Shown in pieces: positions 37,340 through 45,907 of a stretch of DNA of 64,000 nucleotides (position 1 is the first letter of the stretch; the number at the start of each line of letters is the position of its first letter). Both the position numbers and the translations under genes were made by a program. Location of the stretch: positions 1,932,001 through 1,996,000 of the forward strand of contig NZ_JHZY01000004.1 of assembly GCF_000687915.1 (NCBI RefSeq), given 5' to 3'. Below the pieces are notes generated by a model, which saw only the letters and a program-made list of their open reading frames with translations, was not told the origin of the DNA and did not search any database. The stretch is from Leeuwenhoekiella sp. MAR_2009_132. Its GTDB lineage: Bacteria; Bacteroidota; Bacteroidia; Flavobacteriales; Flavobacteriaceae.

Positions 37340-38794
37340 ATGATACGATATATACTTGAGGTTATTGTATTTCAGACATTGTTTATTGCAGTGTATCAAC
37401 TTTGGTTGCGTAAAGAAACGTTTTTTAATGTCAATCGCGCTTATTTGATAAGTACAGCATTAGTTGCTTTTGCTTTGCCATTCATGCAGTTTGAACTGTT
37501 TCAGAATCAAATTCCGCTACGCGAAAATCTGCAAATGCTCCCCGAAGTGTTTATTGGTAGGCAACCCATTCAAAATAATCAGTCATATGCAGTAGAAACG
37601 GGAATAGATTGGGCGTTTATAAGTATCCTTATCTACGCTGCCGGAGCACTTTTTAGTGCAGGAATCTTGTTCAGAAAATATCAGGAGATCAAGAGGTATT
37701 TCCGCTTTAAAAGAAAATCTGATGGTAATGTGATCACCATTCCTAATAGCGATGCAGCATTTACCTTTCTGGGAACCATATTTCTAGGTGATAAAATTGC
37801 TGCGGAAGCTAAAGCCCACATTCTTGCACATGAAGAAGTGCATTTAAAGCACAAACACGGGGTAGACCTCTTCTTATTTGAAATCTTGCGGGTAGTGTTC
37901 TGGTTTAATCCACTGGTATATATCTATCAACATAAAGTAGCCGAATTGCACGAGTTCATCGCCGATGCCCACGCCACTAAAAAAACCGAAATCAAATCCT
38001 ATTACAATCAGTTGCTCAATACCGCTTTTGGTACGCAACATATTTCATTCATCAATACATTTTTCAATCATTCATTAATCAAAAAACGAATCGTTATGTT
38101 ACAAAAAAAATCAAGAAACAATGCAAAATGGAAGTATCTACTCGTACTTCCGCTCATCGCCGGGATCCTTACTTATGTTGGATGTACTGATGATAATGAA
38201 CTTAATAATGATACTGCTGATATCAAAATAGAGGGAGATGTATCAAAAAAGGCAAAAATCACTTTATATGCTAAAGAGGATATTGATGAAAATACATATA
38301 ATCTTTTAAAAGAAATTGAAGCTAAATATGATGGAGATGTTCAAGTGGTGGAAGGTGTTACGGAAGCAATAGCGCTAAACGAAATTCCTGTAGGTGAAGG
38401 TGTTGAAGTGTTAGAAAGTCAAAATCAAGAGGTTATCAACGACATTCCTTTTGCAGTTATTGATGAGGTTCCTACGTTTCCCGGTTGTGAAGGCTTAACT
38501 AATAAAGAGAGAAAGGCGTGTATGTCTGGTCAGGTTGCTCATTTTGTAAATAAGAATTTCAACATAAAATTAGGAAAAGAATTAGGTCTTACCGGCGTAA
38601 ACCGAATTTACGTACGCTTTAAAATTGATCAGAAAGGTAATATTATAGATGTAGCTTCTCGAGGGCCTCATCCTAAACTTGAAGAAGAAGCAAAACGTGT
38701 AATAAATCTTTTACCTCATATGACTCCGGGCAAGCAACGTGGTGAGTCTGTAAATGTATTGTATTCACTACCCATTGTATTTCAGGTGCAGTAA
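37340..38794 (+). CDS. BlaR1-like M56 metallopeptidase with C-terminal TonB-like domain
   Basis: 484 residues. N-terminal membrane helices (about 5-22, 35-50, 90-112), gluzincin motif HEEVH (H164, E165, H168) in ILAHEEVHLKHKHG, a helix about 265-283 (WKYLLVLPLIAGILTYVGC), then a periplasmic region with an acidic stretch and a TonB C-terminal-like domain (about 395-484, VRFKIDQKGNIIDVASRGP...ERVI, LYSLPIVFQV). There is no penicillin-binding sensor domain, unlike true BlaR1. The signal is probably envelope-related. Partner of BlaI upstream. Confidence 0.9.
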   Translation: MIRYILEVIVFQTLFIAVYQLWLRKETFFNVNRAYLISTALVAFALPFMQFELFQNQIPLRENLQMLPEVFIGRQPIQNNQSYAVETGIDWAFISILIYAAGALFSAGILFRKYQEIKRYFRFKRKSDGNVITIPNSDAAFTFLGTIFLGDKIAAEAKAHILAHEEVHLKHKHGVDLFLFEILRVVFWFNPLVYIYQHKVAELHEFIADAHATKKTEIKSYYNQLLNTAFGTQHISFINTFFNHSLIKKRIVMLQKKSRNNAKWKYLLVLPLIAGILTYVGCTDDNELNNDTADIKIEGDVSKKAKITLYAKEDIDENTYNLLKEIEAKYDGDVQVVEGVTEAIALNEIPVGEGVEVLESQNQEVINDIPFAVIDEVPTFPGCEGLTNKERKACMSGQVAHFVNKNFNIKLGKELGLTGVNRIYVRFKIDQKGNIIDVASRGPHPKLEEEAKRVINLLPHMTPGKQRGESVNVLYSLPIVFQVQ

Positions 38795-38813
38795 TTCAAC
38801 TTTATAAGTATCA

Positions 38814-40031
38814 ATGAGCAGATTTTATCTATTTATTTTTTTAATTATTGCCAGCCAGGCCGAAGCTCAGGAAGTTTCGGCTTTGGCCGTTGCAGACAGT
38901 TTGTATGCAGTAGGAAATTACAGCGCGGCTATTGAAAATTATGAACGTATTCCTTCTAAAGAAGAATCTGTTTATTTAAAATTAGCACGTGCGCACCAGG
39001 CAAAAGGTACACTTGACGATGCATTAATTAATTATGTAAAAGCTGCGAGTAGTACAGATGAAGTTATAGCAATGAATGAGTATGGTAAATTACTCATTAC
39101 TAAAGGTAAGTTTAAAGAAGCAGATAGTGTTTTTACTAAATTGATTTCAGTATATAAAACCAATCCTGAATTTTATTACCAGCGTGGGCGTGCAAGCGAG
39201 AATATGCCCAGAGATATAACGTTAAACGCTTTAGATTCTACGGAAGAAAGAACTATGACCCTTTTCCCTTACCTGAAAGATTACCAAAAAGCAGTTGCAC
39301 TTGACAGCACCCATCAAAAAGCACTTTCAGAACTGGCTACCTTTTATCTGAAGCGAAAAGATTTTAGAATGGTAGAAAAAATAGCTTTTAAAGCTCTGGA
39401 AAGTTACCCGACTAATGTAGAAATCATCGGCACACTGGCTCAAAGCTATTATTATAAAGGGTGGAATGAAGAGACAATTACCTGGTTTGAAAAGTTAATT
39501 TCTCTGGGACAGAATACACAGTTTATTCGTGAAAAATTAGGTAACGCGTATTTTAAAGATAGAATGTATGAGTTGGCAATTAAGAACTATCTCGAAGCCT
39601 TAAAGTTTTCACCTGAAGATGCACACCTTCACGCAACATTAGCCAGGTTGTATAATTATATTGAAGATTTAAAAGCCGCAGAAATGCATGGGCTTTTTGC
39701 TATTCTATATAAAGATCAGCCGCTAGATGAAGAATATTATACGTTATCGCGTACGTATGAGATGAAAAAAGACTGGGCGAATGCGATGAAATATGTTAGT
39801 CATTCTCTTAAAGAAAATCCAGATAATAAAAATGCAGAATATACGAGAGCGATTGTAGCCGATAATTATTACGAAGACAAACGTGCAGTTTTAAAACTCT
39901 ACGAAGATTTTGTCAAGAAATACGACTCTTCAAAGTATGCTAAATATGATTCTACATTAAAACTAGCTAAAGAACGCGTTACCAGTTTAAATAGGGAGAT
40001 TTTTATGGCAGACGACAGTGAAGAGAAGTAA
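38814..40031 (+). CDS. Secreted TPR-repeat protein
   Basis: 405 residues with signal peptide (MSRFYLFIFLIIASQAEAQ) and a run of TPR units (about 24-400; e.g. YAVGNYSAAIENYERIP, AKGTLDDALINYVKAA, YLKRKDFRMVEKIA, YFKDRMYELAIKNYLEALK, MKKDWANAMKYVSHSLK). Acts as a protein-protein scaffold in the periplasm. It starts 20 bases after the M56 gene, so it is part of the BlaI operon and its stress response. Confidence 0.9.
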   Translation: MSRFYLFIFLIIASQAEAQEVSALAVADSLYAVGNYSAAIENYERIPSKEESVYLKLARAHQAKGTLDDALINYVKAASSTDEVIAMNEYGKLLITKGKFKEADSVFTKLISVYKTNPEFYYQRGRASENMPRDITLNALDSTEERTMTLFPYLKDYQKAVALDSTHQKALSELATFYLKRKDFRMVEKIAFKALESYPTNVEIIGTLAQSYYYKGWNEETITWFEKLISLGQNTQFIREKLGNAYFKDRMYELAIKNYLEALKFSPEDAHLHATLARLYNYIEDLKAAEMHGLFAILYKDQPLDEEYYTLSRTYEMKKDWANAMKYVSHSLKENPDNKNAEYTRAIVADNYYEDKRAVLKLYEDFVKKYDSSKYAKYDSTLKLAKERVTSLNREIFMADDSEEK

Positions 40032-40144
40032 GTGCATCACTTTTGAAAAGGCGCTTGATGGATGTAGAATTTTGGTTAAATCGCATTATCTACTACTTTT
40101 TAAAGCTTAATTTGCCATCTAATTATTCATAAGATTTTTTGGCT

Positions 40145-40897
40145 TTGAAAAACGTTCTATACCTATCTCTCATCTGTCTTTTTGCACTTTCCTGTAACTC
40201 TGAAAAGGGACTCAATTGTATTCAGGCGGAAGGTGAGCGCATTAAAAAGGAATTTACAGTAAGCGACTTTACTTCAATTATTGTTGAAGAGCGTTTGCAG
40301 CTTATTCTTAAAGAGGGGCCGGTTCAAAAAGTGGAGGTTGCTACTGGTGAAAATTTATTGAATGACATTGAAGTAAGCGTTACAGACGGTATTTTAACAG
40401 TTTTAGATAATAATGGCTGTAATCTAGTTCGGGATTTTAACATCAGTCAGGTGTATGTGACTTCTCCTAATATCGAGCAAATACGCAATGCTTCAGGATA
40501 TGAAGTGCAAAGCGATGGTATACTCACGTATCCTTCATTGACCTTAATAAGTAATGACGGTGAGGAAGAAGATTTCTACCACAAAGACGGAGATTTTAGA
40601 TTACAACTTAATGTGGGAGAATTAAATATCAGCGCAAACGGACTTAGTAATTTTTATATTTCAGGCGCAGCCGAGACTGCGAATATTGAATTTTTAGAAG
40701 GTGACATTCGTTTTGAAGGTCCAGAATTTAGAATACAGAACCTCAATATCTACCACCGCGGTACAAATAAAGTTATTGTAAATCCTATACAATCGCTACG
40801 CGGAAAAGTATTGAGTACCGGCGATCTCATCTCAGTAAATCGCCCACCTACTGTTGAGGTAGAAGAAACCTATACCGGCCGACTAATATTTCAATAG
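40145..40897 (+). CDS. DUF2807 (head GIN domain) lipoprotein
   Basis: About 250 residues, starting with TTG at 40145 (MKNVLYLSLICLFALSC); a second TTG at 40139 adds two residues. Lipobox FALSC. The head GIN domain beta-helix is visible: IIVEERLQLILKEGPVQKVEV, SPNIEQIRNASGYEVQ, LNISANGLSNFYISGAAETANIEF and the GKVLSTGDLISVNRPP closing piece. Secreted lipid-anchored protein of unknown function, common in Bacteroidetes. It is separated from the BlaI operon by about 110 bases. Confidence 0.88.
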   Translation: MKNVLYLSLICLFALSCNSEKGLNCIQAEGERIKKEFTVSDFTSIIVEERLQLILKEGPVQKVEVATGENLLNDIEVSVTDGILTVLDNNGCNLVRDFNISQVYVTSPNIEQIRNASGYEVQSDGILTYPSLTLISNDGEEEDFYHKDGDFRLQLNVGELNISANGLSNFYISGAAETANIEFLEGDIRFEGPEFRIQNLNIYHRGTNKVIVNPIQSLRGKVLSTGDLISVNRPPTVEVEETYTGRLIFQ

Positions 40898-40957
40898 TAC
40901 GAAGGGCTTTAGGGATTTCCGCTTAAACGTAAAACTCAAACGCTAATTTTTTAAACG

Positions 40958-40965
40958 TATCTTTG
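40958..40965 (+). promoter_or_regulatory. Candidate -7 element for era
   Basis: TATCTTTG at 40958-40965 fits TAnnTTTG and lies 28 bases before the era start; no clear -33 TTG. Confidence 0.45.
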
Positions 40966-40993
40966 CAGCTTAAAACCTCAAAATACCATACGT

Positions 40994-41926
40994 TTGGAAT
41001 CTCAAAATAACAATCCGTTAGCACCAGAATCACAAGAACCAAAATCGCATAAGGCCGGTTTTGTAAATATTATAGGTAACCCTAACGTGGGGAAATCTAC
41101 GTTAATGAACGCTCTTGTAGGGGAGCGTCTTTCTATTATTACTTCAAAGGCACAAACTACGCGTCATCGTATTTTAGGTATTGTAAACGGGGAAGATTTT
41201 CAAGCGATTTTAAGTGATACTCCGGGTATTATTAAACCAGCTTATGAGCTGCAGGCTTCGATGATGGCTTTTGTAAAGTCGGCATTTGAAGACGCAGATG
41301 TATTAATTTACATGGTTGAGTTGGGTGAAAAAGAATTGAAAGATGAGGCTTTTTTCAATAAGATAAGAAATACAGAGATCCCGGTTTTATTGTTGATTAA
41401 TAAGATTGATCAGGGAAATGAAGAGCTTCTTGAAGCAAGTCGTACCCATTGGAAAGAACAGGTGCCTAATGCAGAGATTTTTGCAATTTCGGCTTTAGAG
41501 AACTTTGGAGTAGCTGAGGTTTTTAATCGCATATTAGAAGCTTTACCGGTATCACCACCTTTCTATCCTAAAGATGCCTTAACCGACAAGCCAGAGCGTT
41601 TCTTCGTTAATGAAATCATACGCGAGAAGATTTTAATGCATTACAAAAAGGAGATTCCCTATTCAGTAGAAATAGATACCGAAGAGTTTTTTGAAGAAGA
41701 CAACATCATTAGAATGCGTAGCATTATTATGGTAGAGCGCGAGAGCCAGAAAGGTATCATCATAGGCCATAAAGGTGCAGCCTTAAAGCGTGTAGGTATT
41801 GAAGCGCGTAAAGACCTGGAGGTTTTCTTCGGAAAAAAAGTACATATGGAATTGTATGTAAAAGTCAACAAAAACTGGAGAAGCAGCGAGCGTGAATTGC
41901 GTCGTTTTGGGTATAATGGGAAATAG
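40994..41926 (+). CDS. era: GTPase Era
   Basis: Ribosome-associated GTPase for 16S rRNA/30S maturation. 310 residues starting at TTG 40994 (no in-frame ATG upstream). G1 GNPNVGKST (about 27-35), G3 DTPG, G4 NKID, and a C-terminal KH domain with IIIGHKGAALKRVGIEARKDLE. The roughly 20-residue hydrophilic leader is Asn/Glu/Ser-rich. Cytoplasmic. Confidence 0.95.
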   Translation: MESQNNNPLAPESQEPKSHKAGFVNIIGNPNVGKSTLMNALVGERLSIITSKAQTTRHRILGIVNGEDFQAILSDTPGIIKPAYELQASMMAFVKSAFEDADVLIYMVELGEKELKDEAFFNKIRNTEIPVLLLINKIDQGNEELLEASRTHWKEQVPNAEIFAISALENFGVAEVFNRILEALPVSPPFYPKDALTDKPERFFVNEIIREKILMHYKKEIPYSVEIDTEEFFEEDNIIRMRSIIMVERESQKGIIIGHKGAALKRVGIEARKDLEVFFGKKVHMELYVKVNKNWRSSERELRRFGYNGK

Positions 41927-41949
41927 GTTTGGTCACTTAGGATTTACAA

Positions 41950-42567
41950 ATGTCGGAAAAATTAGATGATTTAATTATTCAATTGTCAGGTGAGGATTCT
42001 AAGATAATAGCTTTAGGTAAGATTTTGGCTGAATCAATTGGAGCGACAGAGTATACTTTTTTTTGTCATTCTGTTTTGAATAGAACTATAAACCTTAATA
42101 GAGGTTATTTAACTTTATTAAAGGACCAAAATTTCATAGCGGCAGCACCTTTAGTAAGATTGAATTTGGACAGTCTTTTGCGAATTTTTGCATCTATTCA
42201 ATCGGAATATGATGTTGAAACTTTTGCACGGAATGTTAGGAGAGGAGATATGATAAGAAAGATGCGGTATAGTAAAAAGGCAAAAGAAAGATTAACAGAC
42301 ACTAAATTGGTTAATCTTTTAATGGATATACCAAACTTTAAATGGGTAAAACAAGTTTATTATGCAGGTAGTGGATATGTTCACCTAAGTAACCAGCACT
42401 TTTATTCTTCTATTAAAATAGTGGATTTACAAACTGTTGAAGGAGGTATATTGAAAACTGATAAGTATATTTCCGAGGATGAAAAAATAGCTGGAACATA
42501 TTATATGCTCCAATCCTCAAAAGGGATACGTGCATTTATAGGGGATGTTTTAAATTCACTTAAATAA
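41950..42567 (+). CDS. Hypothetical protein, helical, DUF5677-like
   Basis: 205 residues, not confidently assigned. Mostly alpha-helical, with no signal peptide or membrane helix. Conserved-looking pieces are FIAAAPLVRLNLDSLLRIFASIQ (about 63-85) and YYAGSGYVHLSNQHFYSS (about 137-154). This pattern of an Arg-x3-Asp helix plus Y(V)HxS recalls uncharacterised proteins of the DUF5677/AbiV-like type, but I am unsure. An isolated gene between era and the arsenic locus, with a shared terminator straddling its stop. It looks like an accessory gene. Confidence 0.6.
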   Translation: MSEKLDDLIIQLSGEDSKIIALGKILAESIGATEYTFFCHSVLNRTINLNRGYLTLLKDQNFIAAAPLVRLNLDSLLRIFASIQSEYDVETFARNVRRGDMIRKMRYSKKAKERLTDTKLVNLLMDIPNFKWVKQVYYAGSGYVHLSNQHFYSSIKIVDLQTVEGGILKTDKYISEDEKIAGTYYMLQSSKGIRAFIGDVLNSLK

Positions 42568-42602
42568 TAAAAAGCCCCGCAATGCGGGGCTTTTTATTAT
42601 TT
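42562..42602. terminator. Bidirectional terminator, 19-base-pair stem
   Basis: Stem 42562-42580 with 42584-42602, loop AAT, core AAAGCCCCGC/GCGGGGCTTT with AT-rich flanks. The stop codon of the preceding gene lies within the stem. It also ends the minus-strand arsM transcript from the right, 19 bases after its stop. Confidence 0.88.
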
Positions 42603-42621
42603 GCCTCTGGCTGCTAGCCGG

Positions 42622-43590
42622 TTAGCAGCATCCACCACCATCGTAATGAAACGTGCTTTCACTAATAAAAATATCATCACGACCTAAAGAAGCCAGTGCA
42701 CCTGCAGTCTTATCACAAACCGCCAATGGCTGATTTTTAACTAGCACGTGTCCTTTTTTGTCATCAAAATGATTTTCAGAACCGTAATAAATCGCGGCTT
42801 TTCCGGTAAAGATACACGGGCCATCTTCAGGCATAGGATCTTTGATGGCAGCTACCTCAATAGATTCGATATAAATGAGTTCGTCTGTAGGATAATTTTT
42901 CGGATCCAGAATACGATAAGGTTTACGGGCACGAATTTCAATAGTACCAAAACCGGCATCAGTTAATGCTTTTACATATTCTTTAATAGGTAAACTTCCG
43001 CTGAGGCAAAGTGCCCGCAGGCGCTCGTCTTCACGCAAGGTCTCGTTCATTTGCTGCTCACAAGTAGGATCGCTCATCACCAATCTACCTTGTGGTTTTA
43101 AAACACGGTACATTTCAGCAATAGCTTTCTTTAAATCTTCCGCCTTAAAAATATTGAACAGGCAGTTTTGAGCTGCTACGTCAATACTGTTATCTTCAAC
43201 CGGAAGGCTCAATGCATCTCCTTTTTTGAGATCTACAAACTCACTTTTAAACCAGGGATTTACCGCTTCTGCCTCGATAAAATTTTTGCGAGAAGCTTCC
43301 AGCATTTCATCTACAATATCCACACCAATAACGCCGCTTTTTTGACGCGAGAAATAGGCGAATTGTAGCAGCTCCATTCCGCCGCCGGCACCTACGTATA
43401 AAATACGCGGATTGTTAGTGAGATCACGAGCATTTACCGTGCTTCCGCAGCCGTAATTCATCTCCTGCATGATTTTTGGAATTTTTAAACCCGGTAATTC
43501 CCAGATTGGGTTTGTGGTACAGCACAAGCCTACATCAGGCGTAAGTGCAGCATCACGATACACATTTTTGGTAGTTTCTAAATAGCTCAT
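42622..43590 (-). CDS. arsM: Arsenite methyltransferase (ArsM-type) of an arsenosugar locus
   Basis: SAM-dependent methyltransferase, 322 residues. Rossmann motif ILYVGAGGGMELLQ (63-76), DIVDEMLEASR, and DP in VMSDPTCEQ. Three cysteines sit where ArsM binds trivalent arsenic: C48 in NYGCGS, C143 in QNCLFNI and C195 in LCLSGSLP; additional C23-C24 and a C-terminal GGGCC. ArsM methylates arsenite to dimethylarsinous acid, the substrate of ArsS. Last gene of the minus-strand run, 42622 being close to the terminator. The DIFISESTFHYDGGGCC tail is a feature of the arsenosugar-linked branch (family knowledge, moderately sure). Confidence 0.88.
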   Translation of the reverse strand: MSYLETTKNVYRDAALTPDVGLCCTTNPIWELPGLKIPKIMQEMNYGCGSTVNARDLTNNPRILYVGAGGGMELLQFAYFSRQKSGVIGVDIVDEMLEASRKNFIEAEAVNPWFKSEFVDLKKGDALSLPVEDNSIDVAAQNCLFNIFKAEDLKKAIAEMYRVLKPQGRLVMSDPTCEQQMNETLREDERLRALCLSGSLPIKEYVKALTDAGFGTIEIRARKPYRILDPKNYPTDELIYIESIEVAAIKDPMPEDGPCIFTGKAAIYYGSENHFDDKKGHVLVKNQPLAVCDKTAGALASLGRDDIFISESTFHYDGGGCC

Positions 43591-43643
43591 AGGTACATGT
43601 TTTTTTTATGGAAACAGCTTAAGCCGTCGCCGGGTTAAAATCT

Positions 43644-44564
43644 TTATAATTGAATACCGAAACCCTGCAAACCACTTTCATAAGGAGGCAGAATTTCGGT
43701 GTTGTCCCATATTCCTGTAATTAATGTACGCGCATATTCCTGCGGTAAAAAGTCATTTTGCATTTTGGCATTTGCCAGCTTGAAGTTGTAATTCATCGTA
43801 TGATGCGAAAAGCTCAACTCCCCATTATGCTCTTCTAAAGTCGCATACCAAACATTAGGAGTACCATCGTTTGCCGGCATCCCGATCACTCCGGGATTCA
43901 GCCAAAGCTTATCCTCGTTTTCATGATGAAAAGGCAACCCGCAATGCCCTGCAATAATCACATCGGCCTGAGTAGTTTCAAAATTTGCTTGCTTGAGTTT
44001 CCAGTCGGTTGATTTGTAAACGAATTCTGATACATTAAAAAAATCGCCGTGAACAACGGTAATATCTTTTTTCGCAAAGCGGAAATCAATATGATTGGGC
44101 AGCGTTGCAATATAATCGAGTGAATTTTTACTGAGTTTACTTTGCGCATACGGAAACCACATTTGGGAGAAGCCATCACAGCGCGAACCTTTTCTGAAGT
44201 CGCAGCCGCAATCTTCGGCACCATCCCGCAATTGAATTTCTACGTTGCCTAAAATACTGTGAGCGCCCCAAATTTTAAAAAGCTGCACAACTTCTTCCGG
44301 CTGTGCGCAATAGCCCACGATATCGCCGGTACAAATGCAATTCTCTGGTGCGATATTTTGAGATTCAGCAATTTGCTTCAGTTTTTCCAAAGCCTGAAGA
44401 TTGCTGTATACACCACCAAAAAGCAGCACTTTTCCGCTTAGCGAACCCAGATTTACGCTATAATCGAGATTTGAATGCTCAGAGGCTTGCTCCGAAGTCA
44501 AAGGCTGTTTCCTTTGAGTGCCTTGATGGCTTGACCTAAGCTGATTTACCACAGTTTTATCCAT
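43644..44564 (-). CDS. Metallophosphoesterase-like protein lacking several metal ligands
   Basis: 306 residues from ATG at 44564 (a longer reading starts nine residues earlier). Calcineurin-like fold: GDIVGY (80-84), VVHGDFF (171-177), GH in IIAGHCG (206-207) and LNPGVIGMP. But the first motif, usually D-x-H, reads GGVYSN (residues 50-55; D to G51, H to Y53), the GNH motif reads GNVE (H to V108) and the last GHTH reads GHCG. At least four ligands are lost, so normal two-metal hydrolysis is doubtful. It overlaps the symporter stop by 19 bases. Position next to arsM suggests a structural or redesigned role in the arsenosugar pathway. Confidence 0.82.
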   Translation of the reverse strand: MDKTVVNQLRSSHQGTQRKQPLTSEQASEHSNLDYSVNLGSLSGKVLLFGGVYSNLQALEKLKQIAESQNIAPENCICTGDIVGYCAQPEEVVQLFKIWGAHSILGNVEIQLRDGAEDCGCDFRKGSRCDGFSQMWFPYAQSKLSKNSLDYIATLPNHIDFRFAKKDITVVHGDFFNVSEFVYKSTDWKLKQANFETTQADVIIAGHCGLPFHHENEDKLWLNPGVIGMPANDGTPNVWYATLEEHNGELSFSHHTMNYNFKLANAKMQNDFLPQEYARTLITGIWDNTEILPPYESGLQGFGIQL

Positions 44565-45883
44565 GCCGGAATCATATATAAAATTAAACACGAAAATATG
44601 CCCCAGATATTAACCCAAAGCAAATCGGCATAAGGGCCGGTGGTTAAAATCCACGATTTTGGGATGAGGTTAAAAATCAATAAAAAGCCAAAGGCAATTC
44701 CACAGAAAATACTGAGGTAGAAACTGATTTTAGGTGCAGGTAATTTCCAGAAAAAGAAAATAGGAGTGAGGCCAATAACCATGGTTCCGGATATGGTGGT
44801 CGCCGATAAAATTTCAGCATCCAGAAATATCGGAATGGTTCCTAAAACCACCAGAACGCACATGGCAATCCTACCAACCGAAATGCTTTCGCCCAGTTTT
44901 AAATCAATCGCTGCCAATTTAGAAAATGACGAAAACGTAGAGTCTAAGGTAGAAGCCGCCGAAGTGATCATTATGAAATTGATAATCAGCAAAATAACCG
45001 TACCAAAAGCTTTACCCACTTCTACTGCTGCCTGACCCTGCATTCCCATAGCCTGGGCATAAACACCAATAACACTAAAAAGAATGATGCAGGCTCCGCC
45101 TAAAACGCTTGCCAGAAGAAAACTTCTTAGGGTCACTTTTGGCGAACTTAAAAAAGCACGGTCTGTTAAAACGGGATCGTGAAAGGGATAACTGAAGGAT
45201 TGCAACAGGGCAGCAAAAAGTAAATTTAAACCCATATCAAAACTCCATACACCGCTGTTTACGGTTTCAGCAACTGTAAAATTTGTAGTTGAATAGATAC
45301 TCGATAAAATCACAAAGAGCAAGATGCTGAATAACCCCATTTGAATTACATCTGTAAAAATTGAACTACTCAATCCCCCTTTTAACGAGTATGCCAGAGT
45401 AAGCAATGTGAATACGATTATCGAAGCGTAATAGGGCGTGCTGCCTATATCTCCAAAATAACTCCCTATTACCATTGTGTTGCTCCAGACTTCGTTAAAA
45501 AGCCTTATAGCGATTAAAATGGAAAACACGCGCATAGCATTTTTGCCAAAGCGCGAAGTGAAAAAATCATGTAAACTTGTATATCCGCCCCGGGTGCGTA
45601 TAGAGTAAATAAGAATACCTGCGATTGCAAAAGAGAGGTAATAGGCAGCATAGGCGACACCGCCTACAATACCAAACTCCAATCCCAGATTGGCTGCATT
45701 GGTGATACTCTTGGCAAAAATCCAGGAGATAATAAGGCTTCCCGTTAGCATAAACACATTAGGTGCTTTTTTGCGATGCGTAGCTTTAAAAAAGTCGTCT
45801 GTTGTTTTTGCCAATGGGGACAGGAAAAACAGTATCAAACTTGATACGATGATTAATCCCCATTGCCAGATTTCAATATTCAA
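44546..45883 (-). CDS. Sodium:solute symporter (SSS family)
   Basis: 445 residues with about 12-13 membrane helices. SSS features: FKATHRKKAPNVFMLTGSLIISW (first helices, sodium site), YSLKGGLSSSIFTDVIQMG (about 165-185) and ITSAASTLDSTFSSFSKLAA (about 310-330). The start is a TTG at 45883. Inner-membrane, imports organic solutes with Na+. Behind susD by 24 bases. The substrate is unknown; locus suggests an organoarsenic, nucleoside-like or sugar compound (inference). Confidence 0.9.
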   Translation of the reverse strand: MNIEIWQWGLIIVSSLILFFLSPLAKTTDDFFKATHRKKAPNVFMLTGSLIISWIFAKSITNAANLGLEFGIVGGVAYAAYYLSFAIAGILIYSIRTRGGYTSLHDFFTSRFGKNAMRVFSILIAIRLFNEVWSNTMVIGSYFGDIGSTPYYASIIVFTLLTLAYSLKGGLSSSIFTDVIQMGLFSILLFVILSSIYSTTNFTVAETVNSGVWSFDMGLNLLFAALLQSFSYPFHDPVLTDRAFLSSPKVTLRSFLLASVLGGACIILFSVIGVYAQAMGMQGQAAVEVGKAFGTVILLIINFIMITSAASTLDSTFSSFSKLAAIDLKLGESISVGRIAMCVLVVLGTIPIFLDAEILSATTISGTMVIGLTPIFFFWKLPAPKISFYLSIFCGIAFGFLLIFNLIPKSWILTTGPYADLLWVNIWGIFSCLILYMIPAWIKLW

Positions 45884-45907
45884 TTTGTTTATTTTTTATT
45901 CAAAGTT

